Under the pieces are notes generated by a model. It had not been told where the DNA came from. It did not search any database and was given only the letters and a program-made list of their open reading frames with translations. A DNA stretch of 35,306 nt from an uncultured Spirochaetaceae bacterium (GTDB taxonomy: Bacteria > Spirochaetota > Spirochaetia > Sphaerochaetales > Sphaerochaetaceae), in assembly GCA_945910645.1 (NCBI GenBank), contig CAMDZB010000014.1, positions 1 through 35,306 of the forward strand, given 5' to 3'. A program made the position numbers and the translations under genes. Shown piece by piece: positions 23,633 through 33,228 of the stretch. Position 1 is the first letter of the stretch. Every line of letters starts with the position of its first letter.

Positions 23633-24926
23633 AGATTTTATAAACAATTATGCCAATAATATAAACTAGTGCTGTAAATCCCCACATGTAGAGATTACCT
23701 AAAATAATCGATGGGATGTAACAGATTACAATCACGCATATTGTAAGTATGCTGAGCGCGTTGCCTCCAAATGCCTTGTATGCGCCATCTATATGAGGTG
23801 TAGTTCGTCTTGACTTGATAAGCGATGAAATTACTATGACAATCGTTATACATGCAATTAAGGATGCAAGATTCACAAGGAACTCAGTAAGCGATGGTTT
23901 TAACGACAAAAGCGATGAGATCAACGCAGAGAGTATGATTGCATAGATTGGTGCATCGTTTTTGTTAACACGTGATAAGAGCTTTGGGAGTTTGTTATCA
24001 GATGCCATAGCCTTGATTGCAAGAGCGTTGAGGTACTGAACTACAAGCATTGTTGTGATGAGCGCAAAAAATGCTGAGATTGATATGAGCTTTGAGAGCC
24101 AAAGCGATGATGTCATCGATGTCCAAACTGCGGCAAAGAGCGGGATAAAGCGCATTCCTGGATTTTCGATTAGGTATGAGATTGTAACGTGTCCTAGTGT
24201 CGCTACAATAATCATTATATAGATTGCCATAACGATGAGCATCGAGATTGCCATAGAACGAGGTACAGTCTTGTTTGGATTCTTGATATTCTCAACCATG
24301 AATGCGATGCTCACAACAGAGCCGTACCCTACCATCGCGTTTGGAATTGCAGAGAGAAATCCGAACTTGCCCTTTGCGCCGTTAAAGAACGGTGTGAAGT
24401 TGGATATGTTGAAGTTATCGTTTGTAAATGAAACGACTGCAAACGTAATCATTGTGATAAGTAGGAAGAACACGAGAGCCACGTTGAACTTTCCCGTTCG
24501 TGAAATCTTAAGCGAGTTCAATAGCGCTGTGATTATAATAGCAGCGATTGCAAGAAGCGTTCTGTAGTTCTGAAATATAGCAAAGCTTACGCTCAAATAC
24601 GTGCCGATATAGATTGCGGCAAACGCAACTGCAACAAAGTTTGTAACAACATAGCCCCATGATGCAATAAAGCCCCAAAATGGAGAGAGTACACGCGATG
24701 GAAATATGTAAACGCCACCTGAGCGAGGATAGCGCACGCTGAGCTCTGCAACCTGTATGCCGTATGAGCCTTGAATTAGTGCTGCAATTATCCATGAGAG
24801 TATACTTGATGCTCCAGCATAGTACATGGTCATTCCTGAAAGTGAGTATATGGCTGAGCCTATACAGCCGCCCACAAGTATGCATACTGATGACAGTAAG
24901 CCTAGTTTTCCGTCTGTTTCTTTCAT
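23613..24926 (-). CDS. APC-family amino acid permease
   Basis: This 437-residue inner-membrane protein has about 12 hydrophobic segments. The N-terminus GLLSSVCILVGGCIGSAIYSLSG is the TM1 substrate region of the APC superfamily, with the unwound GCIGS stretch. The next helix contains GVYIFPSRVLSPFWGFIASWGY, also a family trait, and TM6 has MVGYGSVVSIAFMVENIKNP with the conserved E-x-x-x-NP. It likely exchanges or imports amino acids or polyamines; the substrate is not readable. It starts 8 bp after the beta-CASP gene and overlaps the riboflavin kinase start. Confidence 0.92.
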   Translation of the reverse strand: MKETDGKLGLLSSVCILVGGCIGSAIYSLSGMTMYYAGASSILSWIIAALIQGSYGIQVAELSVRYPRSGGVYIFPSRVLSPFWGFIASWGYVVTNFVAVAFAAIYIGTYLSVSFAIFQNYRTLLAIAAIIITALLNSLKISRTGKFNVALVFFLLITMITFAVVSFTNDNFNISNFTPFFNGAKGKFGFLSAIPNAMVGYGSVVSIAFMVENIKNPNKTVPRSMAISMLIVMAIYIMIIVATLGHVTISYLIENPGMRFIPLFAAVWTSMTSSLWLSKLISISAFFALITTMLVVQYLNALAIKAMASDNKLPKLLSRVNKNDAPIYAIILSALISSLLSLKPSLTEFLVNLASLIACITIVIVISSLIKSRRTTPHIDGAYKAFGGNALSILTICVIVICYIPSIILGNLYMWGFTALVYIIGIIVYKIYEKRTA

Positions 24927-24934
24927 AAAATTAC

Positions 24935-26599
24935 CTATTTTAAATTTAATATATCGTTGATTTTATTTGCAAGTGAAAGAATGGCATTCACATCTTCCCA
25001 CTCAAAGCCCTTCTTGGTTTCGACAGCGTCACTTTCGATGTTCATTATGCTATCAATCATGCTATCAAGCTGCTGTTTCTTGTCCTTAAGCACGGTAAGA
25101 GCTGCCTTAATTGGCTTTTTATCACTCGTTGTTGACTGGTATTTTAAAGTAGGCTTTAACGGTGACTTTAAGCACTTTGTAAGGTCGATTTCCTCCCCAA
25201 ATGTTGGAGCATATGCGTTGAGTTTAAGCTCGTTTATAATAAAATCCTGGAAGTATAGAGCTGATGATTTTTCGCCGTGTACTACAAACACCTGCTTTAA
25301 ACGCTTATTATCAAAAGCTTTAAGCCAATTTATAATTCCGCTTTGATCCGCATGACCCGAAAGCGTTGAAAACTGTTCGATTCTTGCTTCAACCTTGATC
25401 TTTTCACCAAAGATAGTAACAGTCTTAGCACCATCAACGATTGAACGCCCTAGAGTGCCACCAGCCTGGTATCCTGTAAAAAGAATGGTGCTCTCCTTCC
25501 TCCAAAGGTTGTACTTTAGGTGATGCTTGATGCGACCTTGTGAACACATACCGCTTGCTGAGATTATCACAACAGGATGAGGAAGCGTATTTATCGACTT
25601 AGACTCCTCAACATCTCTTGCAATATGGAGCGATGGGAATGAAAGCGGGTTTTCACCCTTCTTGATAAGATCACGTGTCTCCTCATCAAAGTTATCAGGA
25701 TTTTCATTCTGAAATACAGTTGTAGCCTTGATTGCCATAGGTGAGTCAACATACACAGGAACCTGATATGGAAGTAGCTTATACATGTCGATAAGCTTAA
25801 AGAGGTAGAGGATCTCCTGGGTGCGTCCTACGGCAAACGCAGGAATCACAAGGTTACCCTTTTTCGCAAATGTTTCATCAACAAGGCGGGCAAGTCGCTC
25901 CGCCCTCTCTCTTGATGTTATATGCTCTGATGATACCTTATGAAGTTCATCGCCATACGTGCTCTCTGTGAGCACTATATCTGCATCTTTGATAAAGGTT
26001 GGACTGTTTTTGATAAGCGGTTGATTGAGGTTACCAAGGTCCCCTGAGAATACAATCTTAGTCTCCTTACCCTTTGAGTTTATAAACACCTCAATACTTG
26101 CAGATCCTAAAAGGTGCCCGGCATCAACATAGCGTACGCTGATATAATCGTTGATTTTTAAAAGCGTGTTGTACTCAACCTCTTGAAATAGGGCAAGCGT
26201 GTTATCAACATCGATGGTGTCATACATTGGCATGTATTCTTCATCAAGGCTTCCACGTTTACTTTTACGTCGTGTCCACTCCGCTTCTATCTCCTGAATG
26301 TGTGCAGAGTCGTAAAGCATAATCTCAGAGAGGCGAGTTGTAGATGGAGTTGCATAGATTTTACCAGTAAAGCCATTCTTTACAAGAAGTGGTAGTCGTC
26401 CTGCATGGTCAGTATGAGCGTGAGTGAGGAGCACAAAGTCTATGGATTTTTCATCAAACGGGAACTCCCTGCTCTTATCAAGCTCTGCATCCTTTCCTTG
26501 AAACATTCCTGCATCCACAAGGAACTTAAAGCCTTCAGCCTCAACATAGTAACACGAACCGGTTACGCACTGAGATGCGCCACAGAATTTAATTTTCAT
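24935..26599 (-). CDS. Beta-CASP metallo-beta-lactamase-fold ribonuclease
   Basis: This 554-residue protein is of the CPSF73/YsH1-like bacterial group. The metal motif is HAHTDHAG (His60, His62, Asp64, His65), followed by a zinc-ligand His in VDAGHLLGSASIEV and FSGDLGN. The beta-CASP domain is marked by TESTYGD, VIPAFAVGRTQEIL, ISASGMCSQGRIKHHL, LSGHADQSGI and FVVHGE. These enzymes process or degrade RNA. About 90 C-terminal residues follow the core and look helical. Its ATG lies inside the end of the amidohydrolase gene (11-bp overlap), and the permease follows after 8 bp. Confidence 0.94.
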   Translation of the reverse strand: MKIKFCGASQCVTGSCYYVEAEGFKFLVDAGMFQGKDAELDKSREFPFDEKSIDFVLLTHAHTDHAGRLPLLVKNGFTGKIYATPSTTRLSEIMLYDSAHIQEIEAEWTRRKSKRGSLDEEYMPMYDTIDVDNTLALFQEVEYNTLLKINDYISVRYVDAGHLLGSASIEVFINSKGKETKIVFSGDLGNLNQPLIKNSPTFIKDADIVLTESTYGDELHKVSSEHITSRERAERLARLVDETFAKKGNLVIPAFAVGRTQEILYLFKLIDMYKLLPYQVPVYVDSPMAIKATTVFQNENPDNFDEETRDLIKKGENPLSFPSLHIARDVEESKSINTLPHPVVIISASGMCSQGRIKHHLKYNLWRKESTILFTGYQAGGTLGRSIVDGAKTVTIFGEKIKVEARIEQFSTLSGHADQSGIINWLKAFDNKRLKQVFVVHGEKSSALYFQDFIINELKLNAYAPTFGEEIDLTKCLKSPLKPTLKYQSTTSDKKPIKAALTVLKDKKQQLDSMIDSIMNIESDAVETKKGFEWEDVNAILSLANKINDILNLK

Positions 26600-28010
26600 C
26601 GGATGAGTCCAAGTATTTATATGCAGCGGATACGTTCTGCTTTACAAATTCACCGCTTCCGTTGCGTCCAAGATAGACATCCTCGCCGTATACTAAGCGG
26701 CCTCTTAGGTAGGTCATCTTAACCTTTCCGATTAGAGTTCTACCCTCATAGATGCTATATCCTGATGCGCTCTGGATTGTATTCTTTGTGACTTTCCAGC
26801 TGGCTTCTGGATCAAAGAGCACTATGTCTGCATCACTTCCGATGTGAAGTGCGCCCTTCTTTGGATAGAGGCCAAAGAGCTTTGCAGGGGATGTTGAGAT
26901 AAGGTTGACTATCTGCTGCATGTTGAGAAGTCCACCAGTTGCCGCGTATGTTGAAAGAAGGGACGACATCTCTTGAGATCCAGGAACGCCCGGATATGTA
27001 TGTCTACAGTCATCGCCTGTCTTTAACTTCTGCTCTGCAGTAAAAGCACAGTGGTCAGTTGCAACAACGTTTATATCGCCATCCTCAAGTGCCTCTGAGA
27101 GTGCCGCATTATCCTTCTTACTCCTAAGCGGTGGAGTCATAATTGCAAGTGCACCTGACTTTCCAACAAGCAAGGACTTATCTGCAAAGAGGTATGTAGG
27201 CGTTGTTTCAATGAATATCTTTGCACCCTCTTCTCTAAGGTCATACACCTCCTCAAGGCCTGCCTCTGATGATACATGAACTATGTATAGTGGCATCTTC
27301 TCCTGAAGGGCAATTTCACCAAGTGCTCTAATTGCCAGGGCCTCAGCCTTACTTGGACGAAGAAGTGGATGACTTGTAGGTTTAAACGAACCCTGCCAAC
27401 TCCTCTCAGTCTCCTCAATAATCTCGTTATCCTCGCAGTGTGCCGTGATGAGAATCTTGTTTTTCTTTGCAAACTTAAAGAGTTTAACAAGCTCCTCCTT
27501 GTTCTCGACAAGATACCCTACGTTTCTATATGTTGTGAAGATCTTAATAGTGCGGATGCCGAATGATGCAAGCTCTTTAAGCTCCTTTTCCGTGGTTTTA
27601 CCAACATGGTACACGCCCTGATGCAAGGAGAAGTCTACAACCATTCCACCATCCTTCATCTCTTTGATACGATTCTCAGCACATTCCTTAAGAGAATGAA
27701 CCTTATCATCATCTGCAAAGTCGATGACCGTAGTAATACCGCCTGTGATTGCACATCTTGAGCCTTCCTTGAAGCTGTCTGCAGTCACTGTACCACGCGA
27801 TACAAGGCCGTAGTGCGTGTGAGCATCAATAAACCCTGGGAGCACTAAAAGGCCATCTGCGTTGACAATTTCAGTGTCTGGTGGAAGAAGTGATAGCGGA
27901 ATGTTTTTTGCAGTCCTTAATATCTTTCCATCCTTTACAAGGATGTCTTCTCGTCTTGACCACTCTGTATCTACTATTAAACCATTTCTAATTAAAAGCA
28001 TTGATTCCAT
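26589..28010 (-). CDS. Dihydropyrimidinase-like cyclic amidohydrolase
   Basis: This 473-residue amidohydrolase is of the hydantoinase/dihydropyrimidinase group, which opens cyclic amide rings. Metal ligands are His64 and His66 (DAHTHYG), the carboxylated Lys156 (GIRTIKIFTTY), His191 (TAHCED), His245 (IVHVSSEAG) and Asp319 (VATDHCAF). The Tyr161 that follows matches the family's substrate Tyr. The end GSDADIVLFDP is typical. Whether it degrades dihydrouracil, hydantoins or another ring is not clear. It heads a four-gene operon with the ribonuclease, permease and riboflavin kinase. No Shine-Dalgarno is seen; TATAAT lies 8 nt before the ATG at 28010. Confidence 0.9.
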   Translation of the reverse strand: MESMLLIRNGLIVDTEWSRREDILVKDGKILRTAKNIPLSLLPPDTEIVNADGLLVLPGFIDAHTHYGLVSRGTVTADSFKEGSRCAITGGITTVIDFADDDKVHSLKECAENRIKEMKDGGMVVDFSLHQGVYHVGKTTEKELKELASFGIRTIKIFTTYRNVGYLVENKEELVKLFKFAKKNKILITAHCEDNEIIEETERSWQGSFKPTSHPLLRPSKAEALAIRALGEIALQEKMPLYIVHVSSEAGLEEVYDLREEGAKIFIETTPTYLFADKSLLVGKSGALAIMTPPLRSKKDNAALSEALEDGDINVVATDHCAFTAEQKLKTGDDCRHTYPGVPGSQEMSSLLSTYAATGGLLNMQQIVNLISTSPAKLFGLYPKKGALHIGSDADIVLFDPEASWKVTKNTIQSASGYSIYEGRTLIGKVKMTYLRGRLVYGEDVYLGRNGSGEFVKQNVSAAYKYLDSSDEN

Positions 28011-28018
28011 ATGTAAAA

Positions 28019-28024
28019 ATTATA
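28019..28024 (-). promoter_or_regulatory. -10 box of the amidohydrolase operon
   Basis: TATAAT on the minus strand is followed by 8 nt and the ATG at 28010. The expected leader is 0-2 nt. TTGCCT, 18 nt upstream of the -10, is a possible -35. Confidence 0.55.
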
Positions 28025-28175
28025 GCATATTTGTTTTTAAATAGGCAAACCAAATAGGCTGATTATTATCATATTGCCTGTTGCTTTAAATCCCCTCTCA
28101 CGCTCTACAATTCTCAATCGAGTCTTGTTGCATACTGGATATTAAATAAAATTTGTTATGAATTTTAAAGAAAGA

Positions 28176-28247
28176 AGCCGAAGGTGGGAGTTGAACCCAC
28201 GACCTATTCATTACGAGTGAATTGCTCTACCACTGAGCCACTTCGGC
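28176..28247 (-). tRNA. tRNA-Thr (anticodon CGT)
   Basis: The 72-nt cloverleaf has acceptor stem GCCGAAG/CTTCGGC with U73, D-arm GGCTCAGTGGTAGAGC, anticodon stem ATTCA/TGAAT with loop CTCGTAA, and T-arm GGGTTCAACTCCC. The anticodon occupies 28213-28215 on the complement. CCA is not encoded. It follows tRNA-Ile2 by 29 bp and is probably co-transcribed with it. Confidence 0.95.
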
Positions 28248-28276
28248 GCATTGACTTGTAGTGGATGCTGTTTTTA

Positions 28277-28350
28277 TGGGCCCAGTAGGGCTTGAACCTA
28301 CGACCCACGGATTATGAGTCCGTTGCTCTAACCGACTGAGCTATAGGCCC
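28277..28350 (-). tRNA. tRNA with CAT anticodon, probably tRNA-Ile2 (lysidine type)
   Basis: This 74-nt cloverleaf has acceptor GGGCCTA/TGGGCCC, A73, D-arm AGCTCAGTCGGTTAGAGC, anticodon stem ACGGA/TCCGT with loop CTCATAA, and T-arm GTAGGTTCAAGCCCTAC. A CAT anticodon can be Met, fMet or Ile2. The intact first acceptor pair rules against initiator. The pairs C4-G69 and C5-G68 and the GG start favour the TilS-modified Ile2 species over elongator Met. CCA is not encoded. Confidence 0.85.
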
Positions 28351-28365
28351 TAAAACAACTTTACT

Positions 28366-28395
28366 ATTATATAAATATTATAAAGATAATGTCAA
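28366..28395 (-). promoter_or_regulatory. Promoter of the tRNA-Ile2/tRNA-Thr operon
   Basis: On the minus strand a consensus TTGACA (28390-28395) and TATAAT (28366-28371), separated by 18 nt, lie 15 bp before the tRNA 5' end. The -35 begins a few bases after the stop codon of the patatin gene. Confidence 0.8.
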
Positions 28396-28398
28396 ATA

Positions 28399-30753
28399 CT
28401 ACCAGAGCTCAATATGAACAGAATACTGGTTTGTCATAAACTCATATCCGAACCCCAAAAGTATGTCTACAACCGAGGTTGAGAGAAAGAATGTGGTGTT
28501 AAGTCCAACGTTGAGCTTATCAAGAGATGTAAACGGAGGCGTTGAGTAATTGTCGTAGATTCCTCCGTTTCTACTAAAGTTGTCCTTCTGTCCTACAAGG
28601 ATGTTAAGCACAAAGCCTGGACGTAATAATCCACCCTGATTAATAAACGAGAAGATCAATGATGCGCGTATAAGATAAAAGTCGCTCACTATAGTATTGA
28701 GTGGATATCCGGGCATCCCGTCTATTCCTGCGTAGTCTATATCATTCTCGTGTTTATCGCTTGGGCGTCTGGATATGGATGAGCGTGCATCAAGACCTAG
28801 TATAATGTTTGGATGAACCTTAATAGAGCCATCTAGAGCAAATGAAAGCGAGTACGGCACCTCTGTGTTTGAAAGTACACCGTCGTTAAATATGTTAAGG
28901 TCTGTACCGACAAATGCGTTAAATCCAACACGATAGCTTGTGTTGAGGCGAATCCTCTTTCTCTCCTCATTTCCAACGTAGCTTTTTATAGTTATAAACG
29001 GCATGAGCATGCGCTCTCTTCTTAAAGCACTTGTGCCTGATTTTCCAAACTTAGTGTAGTCGAGGCCTGTTTCGAGTTCAAAATGTGCAATTGGGTATAA
29101 GAACCCCACGCGTGCGCTTAAAAGCACACCGTAGTTCATAGAGCGGAACTTGTTTCTATCAAACATTGAGTAGTTGGGGTTGCCTGAGTATAGCACGATG
29201 TGCGGAGATACAAAACCTACGATTATGTTTGGGGTGTTCATGAAATGCGTGTATGCAAAATCAAGCTTGTCTTCCTTTAAGAGTGACTTAGTCATAAGGT
29301 GGAGCGAGAGGGAATCAAGCGATGTCTTTGGATTAAAGAGGTACGTATATCGAACTCCCACCGTGTAGAGCTGTGTAAACGATGCAGGAAGATCACTATT
29401 TGTATTAACAAGATTAATCGCAAAGGCAGTATCCGCATAAAGTGATAGCTGATGTCTTCTAAATACAGGAAAGTCAAAGATTATCTCAAGCTCATTCCCC
29501 GCACGCGTTTTATTGATGTTGTAGTAGAGCACGGATGCGCTATGGAATGACGAAAGTGCCTCAATCTTTTTAGAGAGCTTATAGAGGTTAGTCTCGTTAA
29601 GTTCAAGTCCCACATACGATTTAAATTCATCGTAAAAGAGGTTTGAAACGCCCTCTTTGTACCTTTCATTGCCATTGATCTTAAGGCTTGTGATGGTGAG
29701 GTTTGAAAGCGTTTTATAAACCCCATGTTTCTTATCAAAATCACTCTCAAGTTGATCCTCAGTCTCATCTCTCGACACTAGCTTGAGTTTTTCAGCCATA
29801 ATCTTAAACTGATCCTCATAGCCCTTAACCTGTTCATCGGATGAGTCTATGATGTCAAACGCCTCTGTAAAGCTCATTGTAGCGTAGTTTGTGGTGTCGT
29901 AGAACACGTAGACATCAGATGAATCCTTGATGAAGTTGATATCGTATGAGCTTATGTCACGAAGCGTTGAGATCTGGTTTACTATGTCTGAAAAGGAGCT
30001 TGTACCATTCTTGAGCTTTGTTTTAAAATCCCTCTCCTTTTCGTTGTTGATAAACCCGTTTGTGCAATCTGATGAGATGATAAAGTCGGGATGAAATTCA
30101 TCGATTGCTACATCAACAGGCATGTTATTGTTAACGCCGCCATCCACGCAGTAATGACCATTTACGTAGAACACAGGAAACGCCATTGGGATCCCCATAC
30201 TGGCTCTGACAGCCTCAGAGATATGACCGCCCTTAAGCACCACAGTTTCCCCATTTGTAATATCCGTGGCAACCGCCCTATATGATCGTGGGAATTCATC
30301 AAAATTCGAGATATTATTAACCTTTGCAAATAGGAGGTTGAACAGGTTGAGCACCTTGATGTCCCCAACAATTCCTGTGCTTCCAAGGATGCCGTTGTCG
30401 TCTATCGAAAGCGTAACCTTAGGCGCCATGTCACTTGAGTCCTTCACCATGGGAACGTTTGTGTTAAGCTCAAGGTTGTTTACAGCAGATGGTATGTCGT
30501 ACTTTGCTATTATATCAAGCATATCATCAGAGCTATATCCTGCTGCATAGAGCATTCCGACGATTGCACCCATAGATGTCCCAACAACATAATCTACAGG
30601 GATCTTGTACTTTTCAATCATCTTAATTGTTGAAATATGAACGTACCCTCGGGCGCCTCCTCCTGAGAGTACAAGTGCAACTTTTGGGCGCGCAAAACAC
30701 TCTAGAGACACAATAAGCATAAAGAAAAATAGAATTATCTTTTTACACTTCAT
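28399..30753 (-). CDS. Patatin-like type Vd autotransporter phospholipase (second of pair)
   Basis: This 784-residue outer-membrane protein is of PlpD/FplA type. A signal peptide (about 1-21) is followed by a patatin lipase domain with oxyanion loop GGGARG (31-36), nucleophile Ser60 in GTSMG and catalytic Asp204 in VDGGV. A single POTRA-like unit spans about 352-430 (SLKINGNERY...LEIIFDFP). The remaining 350 or so residues form beta strands ending in HIELW, an outer-membrane barrel signature recognised by BAM. The family displays or releases an A1-type phospholipase at the surface. It starts 21 bp after its paralogue at 30775-33228, and is the last gene of the def-fmt operon. Confidence 0.9.
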   Translation of the reverse strand: MKCKKIILFFFMLIVSLECFARPKVALVLSGGGARGYVHISTIKMIEKYKIPVDYVVGTSMGAIVGMLYAAGYSSDDMLDIIAKYDIPSAVNNLELNTNVPMVKDSSDMAPKVTLSIDDNGILGSTGIVGDIKVLNLFNLLFAKVNNISNFDEFPRSYRAVATDITNGETVVLKGGHISEAVRASMGIPMAFPVFYVNGHYCVDGGVNNNMPVDVAIDEFHPDFIISSDCTNGFINNEKERDFKTKLKNGTSSFSDIVNQISTLRDISSYDINFIKDSSDVYVFYDTTNYATMSFTEAFDIIDSSDEQVKGYEDQFKIMAEKLKLVSRDETEDQLESDFDKKHGVYKTLSNLTITSLKINGNERYKEGVSNLFYDEFKSYVGLELNETNLYKLSKKIEALSSFHSASVLYYNINKTRAGNELEIIFDFPVFRRHQLSLYADTAFAINLVNTNSDLPASFTQLYTVGVRYTYLFNPKTSLDSLSLHLMTKSLLKEDKLDFAYTHFMNTPNIIVGFVSPHIVLYSGNPNYSMFDRNKFRSMNYGVLLSARVGFLYPIAHFELETGLDYTKFGKSGTSALRRERMLMPFITIKSYVGNEERKRIRLNTSYRVGFNAFVGTDLNIFNDGVLSNTEVPYSLSFALDGSIKVHPNIILGLDARSSISRRPSDKHENDIDYAGIDGMPGYPLNTIVSDFYLIRASLIFSFINQGGLLRPGFVLNILVGQKDNFSRNGGIYDNYSTPPFTSLDKLNVGLNTTFFLSTSVVDILLGFGYEFMTNQYSVHIELW

Positions 30754-30774
30754 TTAGAAAACCTACGACTATTT

Positions 30775-33228
30775 TTACCATATTTCAAGGCTTATAGACA
30801 CTTTCTTTTCCATAAATTCATAACCAGCCCCTACAATCAAATCACCGATGAAGGAATGAAGAGTAAAGTAGGCACCAATTCCAACATTTAAGCTTTTCAT
30901 GTTCATAAAAGGTGTAAAATTACCTCTGTAGGCAGAATACGGATGCTGATCAATTGAATCCTCACCAGCATTAACTAAACCTATTATGTATTCATCGTAA
31001 TCTGCTCTGATTTTATCGTGTGAACCAATTGCGAGACGAATCATAAACCCAGGCGTTGCTGCATCGTTTAAAGATAGCGGTAACATTAAGTTTAGAGAAA
31101 AGAGGTAGTAATCAAGCGCGTGATCCTGAAGTGAAAATCCTGGCATTCCCTTAACTGTTCCATAGGTGTAGTAAGACGTGTCAAGATCCAGAGCCCTTCT
31201 TGATGATGCAGCCTCAGCGTTAAATCCAAGGGTGCAATAGTTATGAACTCTCCATGTACCTTCAGCTCTAATCTGGAATGAATATGGGAATACTGTACGT
31301 TGTGTAAAGTTCGCACCAAGAAGATCATTTCCAAAATCAACGCCAACATCTGCATTCAGCTCCACTCTGTATCCTGTGTTAAAATCAAGAACGTGATAGT
31401 CCTTTCTTCCAAATACTGTTGTAAATTCAAAGAAAGGTTTTAATGTATATATCCTATCTGCAACAAAGAAGTCACTAAATTGATGTCCAGTACCAAAATA
31501 TCTGAAATCAAGGCCAAGGGACATAATAAGCGAATTGAACTTATTCACATAGCCGTAGCTTCCACTCAAGGCAGCGCCATAGTCGTACATGCTGAATGAG
31601 TTTGTAATATTAAATAATCCATTGAGAGCCGACTGACCAGCATAGAGTGTCAACTTTGGCGAGAGGAACATCACAAACTTTTCATCCCTCTTAAACACGT
31701 TTGTATAGAAAACTGAGAGACAATTATTCTTCAAATGGGCATCTGTTGAGAATGTTGTGCTTATGCTATCCATGTTAGTTTCTGGAGAGATCATATACTT
31801 ATACCCAAGTTTAACCTCAGGAAGGAATGAAAAACCGAATTGATCCAAAACGTTTTTATTGCCACTAGAATTACCGCTTTGCGGCCTTGTCATTTGAAGT
31901 GAAAGATTAAGATCTGCATCCAAATAGATGTTATGTTGACGTTGTGGTGGAAAGTCAAACTTAATCTCAAGCTGATTTATCTCAGGTGTAATTGCATTGA
32001 TGTTGTAATAAAGGTGCGACATTCCATAGAAGCCCTGAACATCCCGTATGGTTTGTTCGAGCTCAAGCGTGTTTTTATCATCAAGAGTTACTCCCTTATA
32101 CTTTGAGAAGATGTCGTATAACTCATCATTGATTCCCTGTCTGTAGCGCTCATTTCCTGAGACAACGAGGGTTGAAATGCGTGGATCATCAAGAATTTGA
32201 TAGTAACTTCTTCCCGTAGGATCTATTGATAATCCCATCCCTTTAAGCCTTTCTGCAAGCTCTTGAAATCCAGTTTCTTTTAACTTTGCATTCTCATGTG
32301 CCTGAGCTAATATATCCTCAAACTCTGAAAATGAGGCTGTTCCAAACTTTGATGTATCGTATTCAATAACAAGATCAGAAAGTGATGTGATCTTCCTCTT
32401 AACCTCATCAGATGTGGCATTCCCAAGCGCCATCGCCTGGTTTACAACGTCAAAAACCCCAATTGTACCTTTATCAAGACGTGATCTTATATCAACGCCC
32501 TGCTCATTCTTATAACGTGCGGCTGTACAGTCTGAAACTATGATAATATCCGGTTTAAACTCATTGATTGCGGTGGCGATAGGAACGTTCTCCTTCACTC
32601 CGCCATCCACAAGGTACCTGTTGCCAACCTTGAACACAGGAAATGCCACAGGAATGCTCATGCTTGCCCTCATCGCTTCAACTACATGGCCGCGTTTGAG
32701 TGGCACAACCTCGCCTGTATTGAAGTCTACAGCAACGGCTCTGAATGCTCTGTAAAATTTATCAAAATCATCCACATTTGACACACGTCGCATCAGCCTG
32801 TTTATCACATTAATCACAAGGGTGTCATCAACAAAGCCTGTCCTTGACGTAATACCATTTTTATCAAAGCCTATGCCGATGTTATTGTTATCAAATACGG
32901 TGTCGGTAGTCAGCGCGTAGTCCTGAAGATTGACGTTGAACACTGAGTTTACTACATCTGCATTCCTCACAGCGTTTACAATGTCAGAAGCGCTATAACC
33001 TGCAGAATACAATCCACCAATGAGGGCACCCATCGATGTTCCTACAACGTAGTCTACAGGGATACCGTACTTTTCAAGAAGTTCAATCGTGGCGATGTGA
33101 ACATAACCCTTTGCGCCCCCTCCTGCAAGCACTAGTGCAACAGTTGGTCTCTTTTCATCCGCAAATGCATTCAATGAAACAACAAGACATAAAATTATAC
33201 TAAGTAAAATCTTTGATCCTCTTTTCAC
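30775..33228 (-). CDS. Patatin-like type Vd autotransporter phospholipase (first of pair)
   Basis: This 817-residue paralogue of the following gene has the same layout. It has a signal peptide (about 1-23, NAFA then DEK) and a patatin domain with GGGAKG (36-41), Ser65 in GTSMG and Asp208 in VDGGV. A POTRA-like unit spans about 348-427 (TLVVSGNERYRQG...LEIKFDFPP), followed by a barrel of about 390 residues ending in ISLEIW. Both catalytic residues are intact. The barrel is some 35 residues longer than in the paralogue, with an Asn/Ser/Gln-rich stretch (PQSGNSSGNKN) suggesting a long surface loop. Its ATG overlaps the fmt stop by 4 bp, so it is translationally coupled to a translation-initiation operon. 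Confidence 0.91.
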   Translation of the reverse strand: MKRGSKILLSIILCLVVSLNAFADEKRPTVALVLAGGGAKGYVHIATIELLEKYGIPVDYVVGTSMGALIGGLYSAGYSASDIVNAVRNADVVNSVFNVNLQDYALTTDTVFDNNNIGIGFDKNGITSRTGFVDDTLVINVINRLMRRVSNVDDFDKFYRAFRAVAVDFNTGEVVPLKRGHVVEAMRASMSIPVAFPVFKVGNRYLVDGGVKENVPIATAINEFKPDIIIVSDCTAARYKNEQGVDIRSRLDKGTIGVFDVVNQAMALGNATSDEVKRKITSLSDLVIEYDTSKFGTASFSEFEDILAQAHENAKLKETGFQELAERLKGMGLSIDPTGRSYYQILDDPRISTLVVSGNERYRQGINDELYDIFSKYKGVTLDDKNTLELEQTIRDVQGFYGMSHLYYNINAITPEINQLEIKFDFPPQRQHNIYLDADLNLSLQMTRPQSGNSSGNKNVLDQFGFSFLPEVKLGYKYMISPETNMDSISTTFSTDAHLKNNCLSVFYTNVFKRDEKFVMFLSPKLTLYAGQSALNGLFNITNSFSMYDYGAALSGSYGYVNKFNSLIMSLGLDFRYFGTGHQFSDFFVADRIYTLKPFFEFTTVFGRKDYHVLDFNTGYRVELNADVGVDFGNDLLGANFTQRTVFPYSFQIRAEGTWRVHNYCTLGFNAEAASSRRALDLDTSYYTYGTVKGMPGFSLQDHALDYYLFSLNLMLPLSLNDAATPGFMIRLAIGSHDKIRADYDEYIIGLVNAGEDSIDQHPYSAYRGNFTPFMNMKSLNVGIGAYFTLHSFIGDLIVGAGYEFMEKKVSISLEIW

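Noticed and set aside
24508-24885. 125-codon frame inside the permease gene in another frame of the same strand
   Set aside because: Shadow frame of a conserved membrane protein, rich in Cys, His and Arg with no family similarity.
28277-28350. Initiator or elongator tRNA-Met for the CAT anticodon gene
   Set aside because: The first acceptor pair is G-C, so it is not an initiator; C4-G69 and C5-G68 fit Ile2 better than elongator Met, though Met is not fully excluded.
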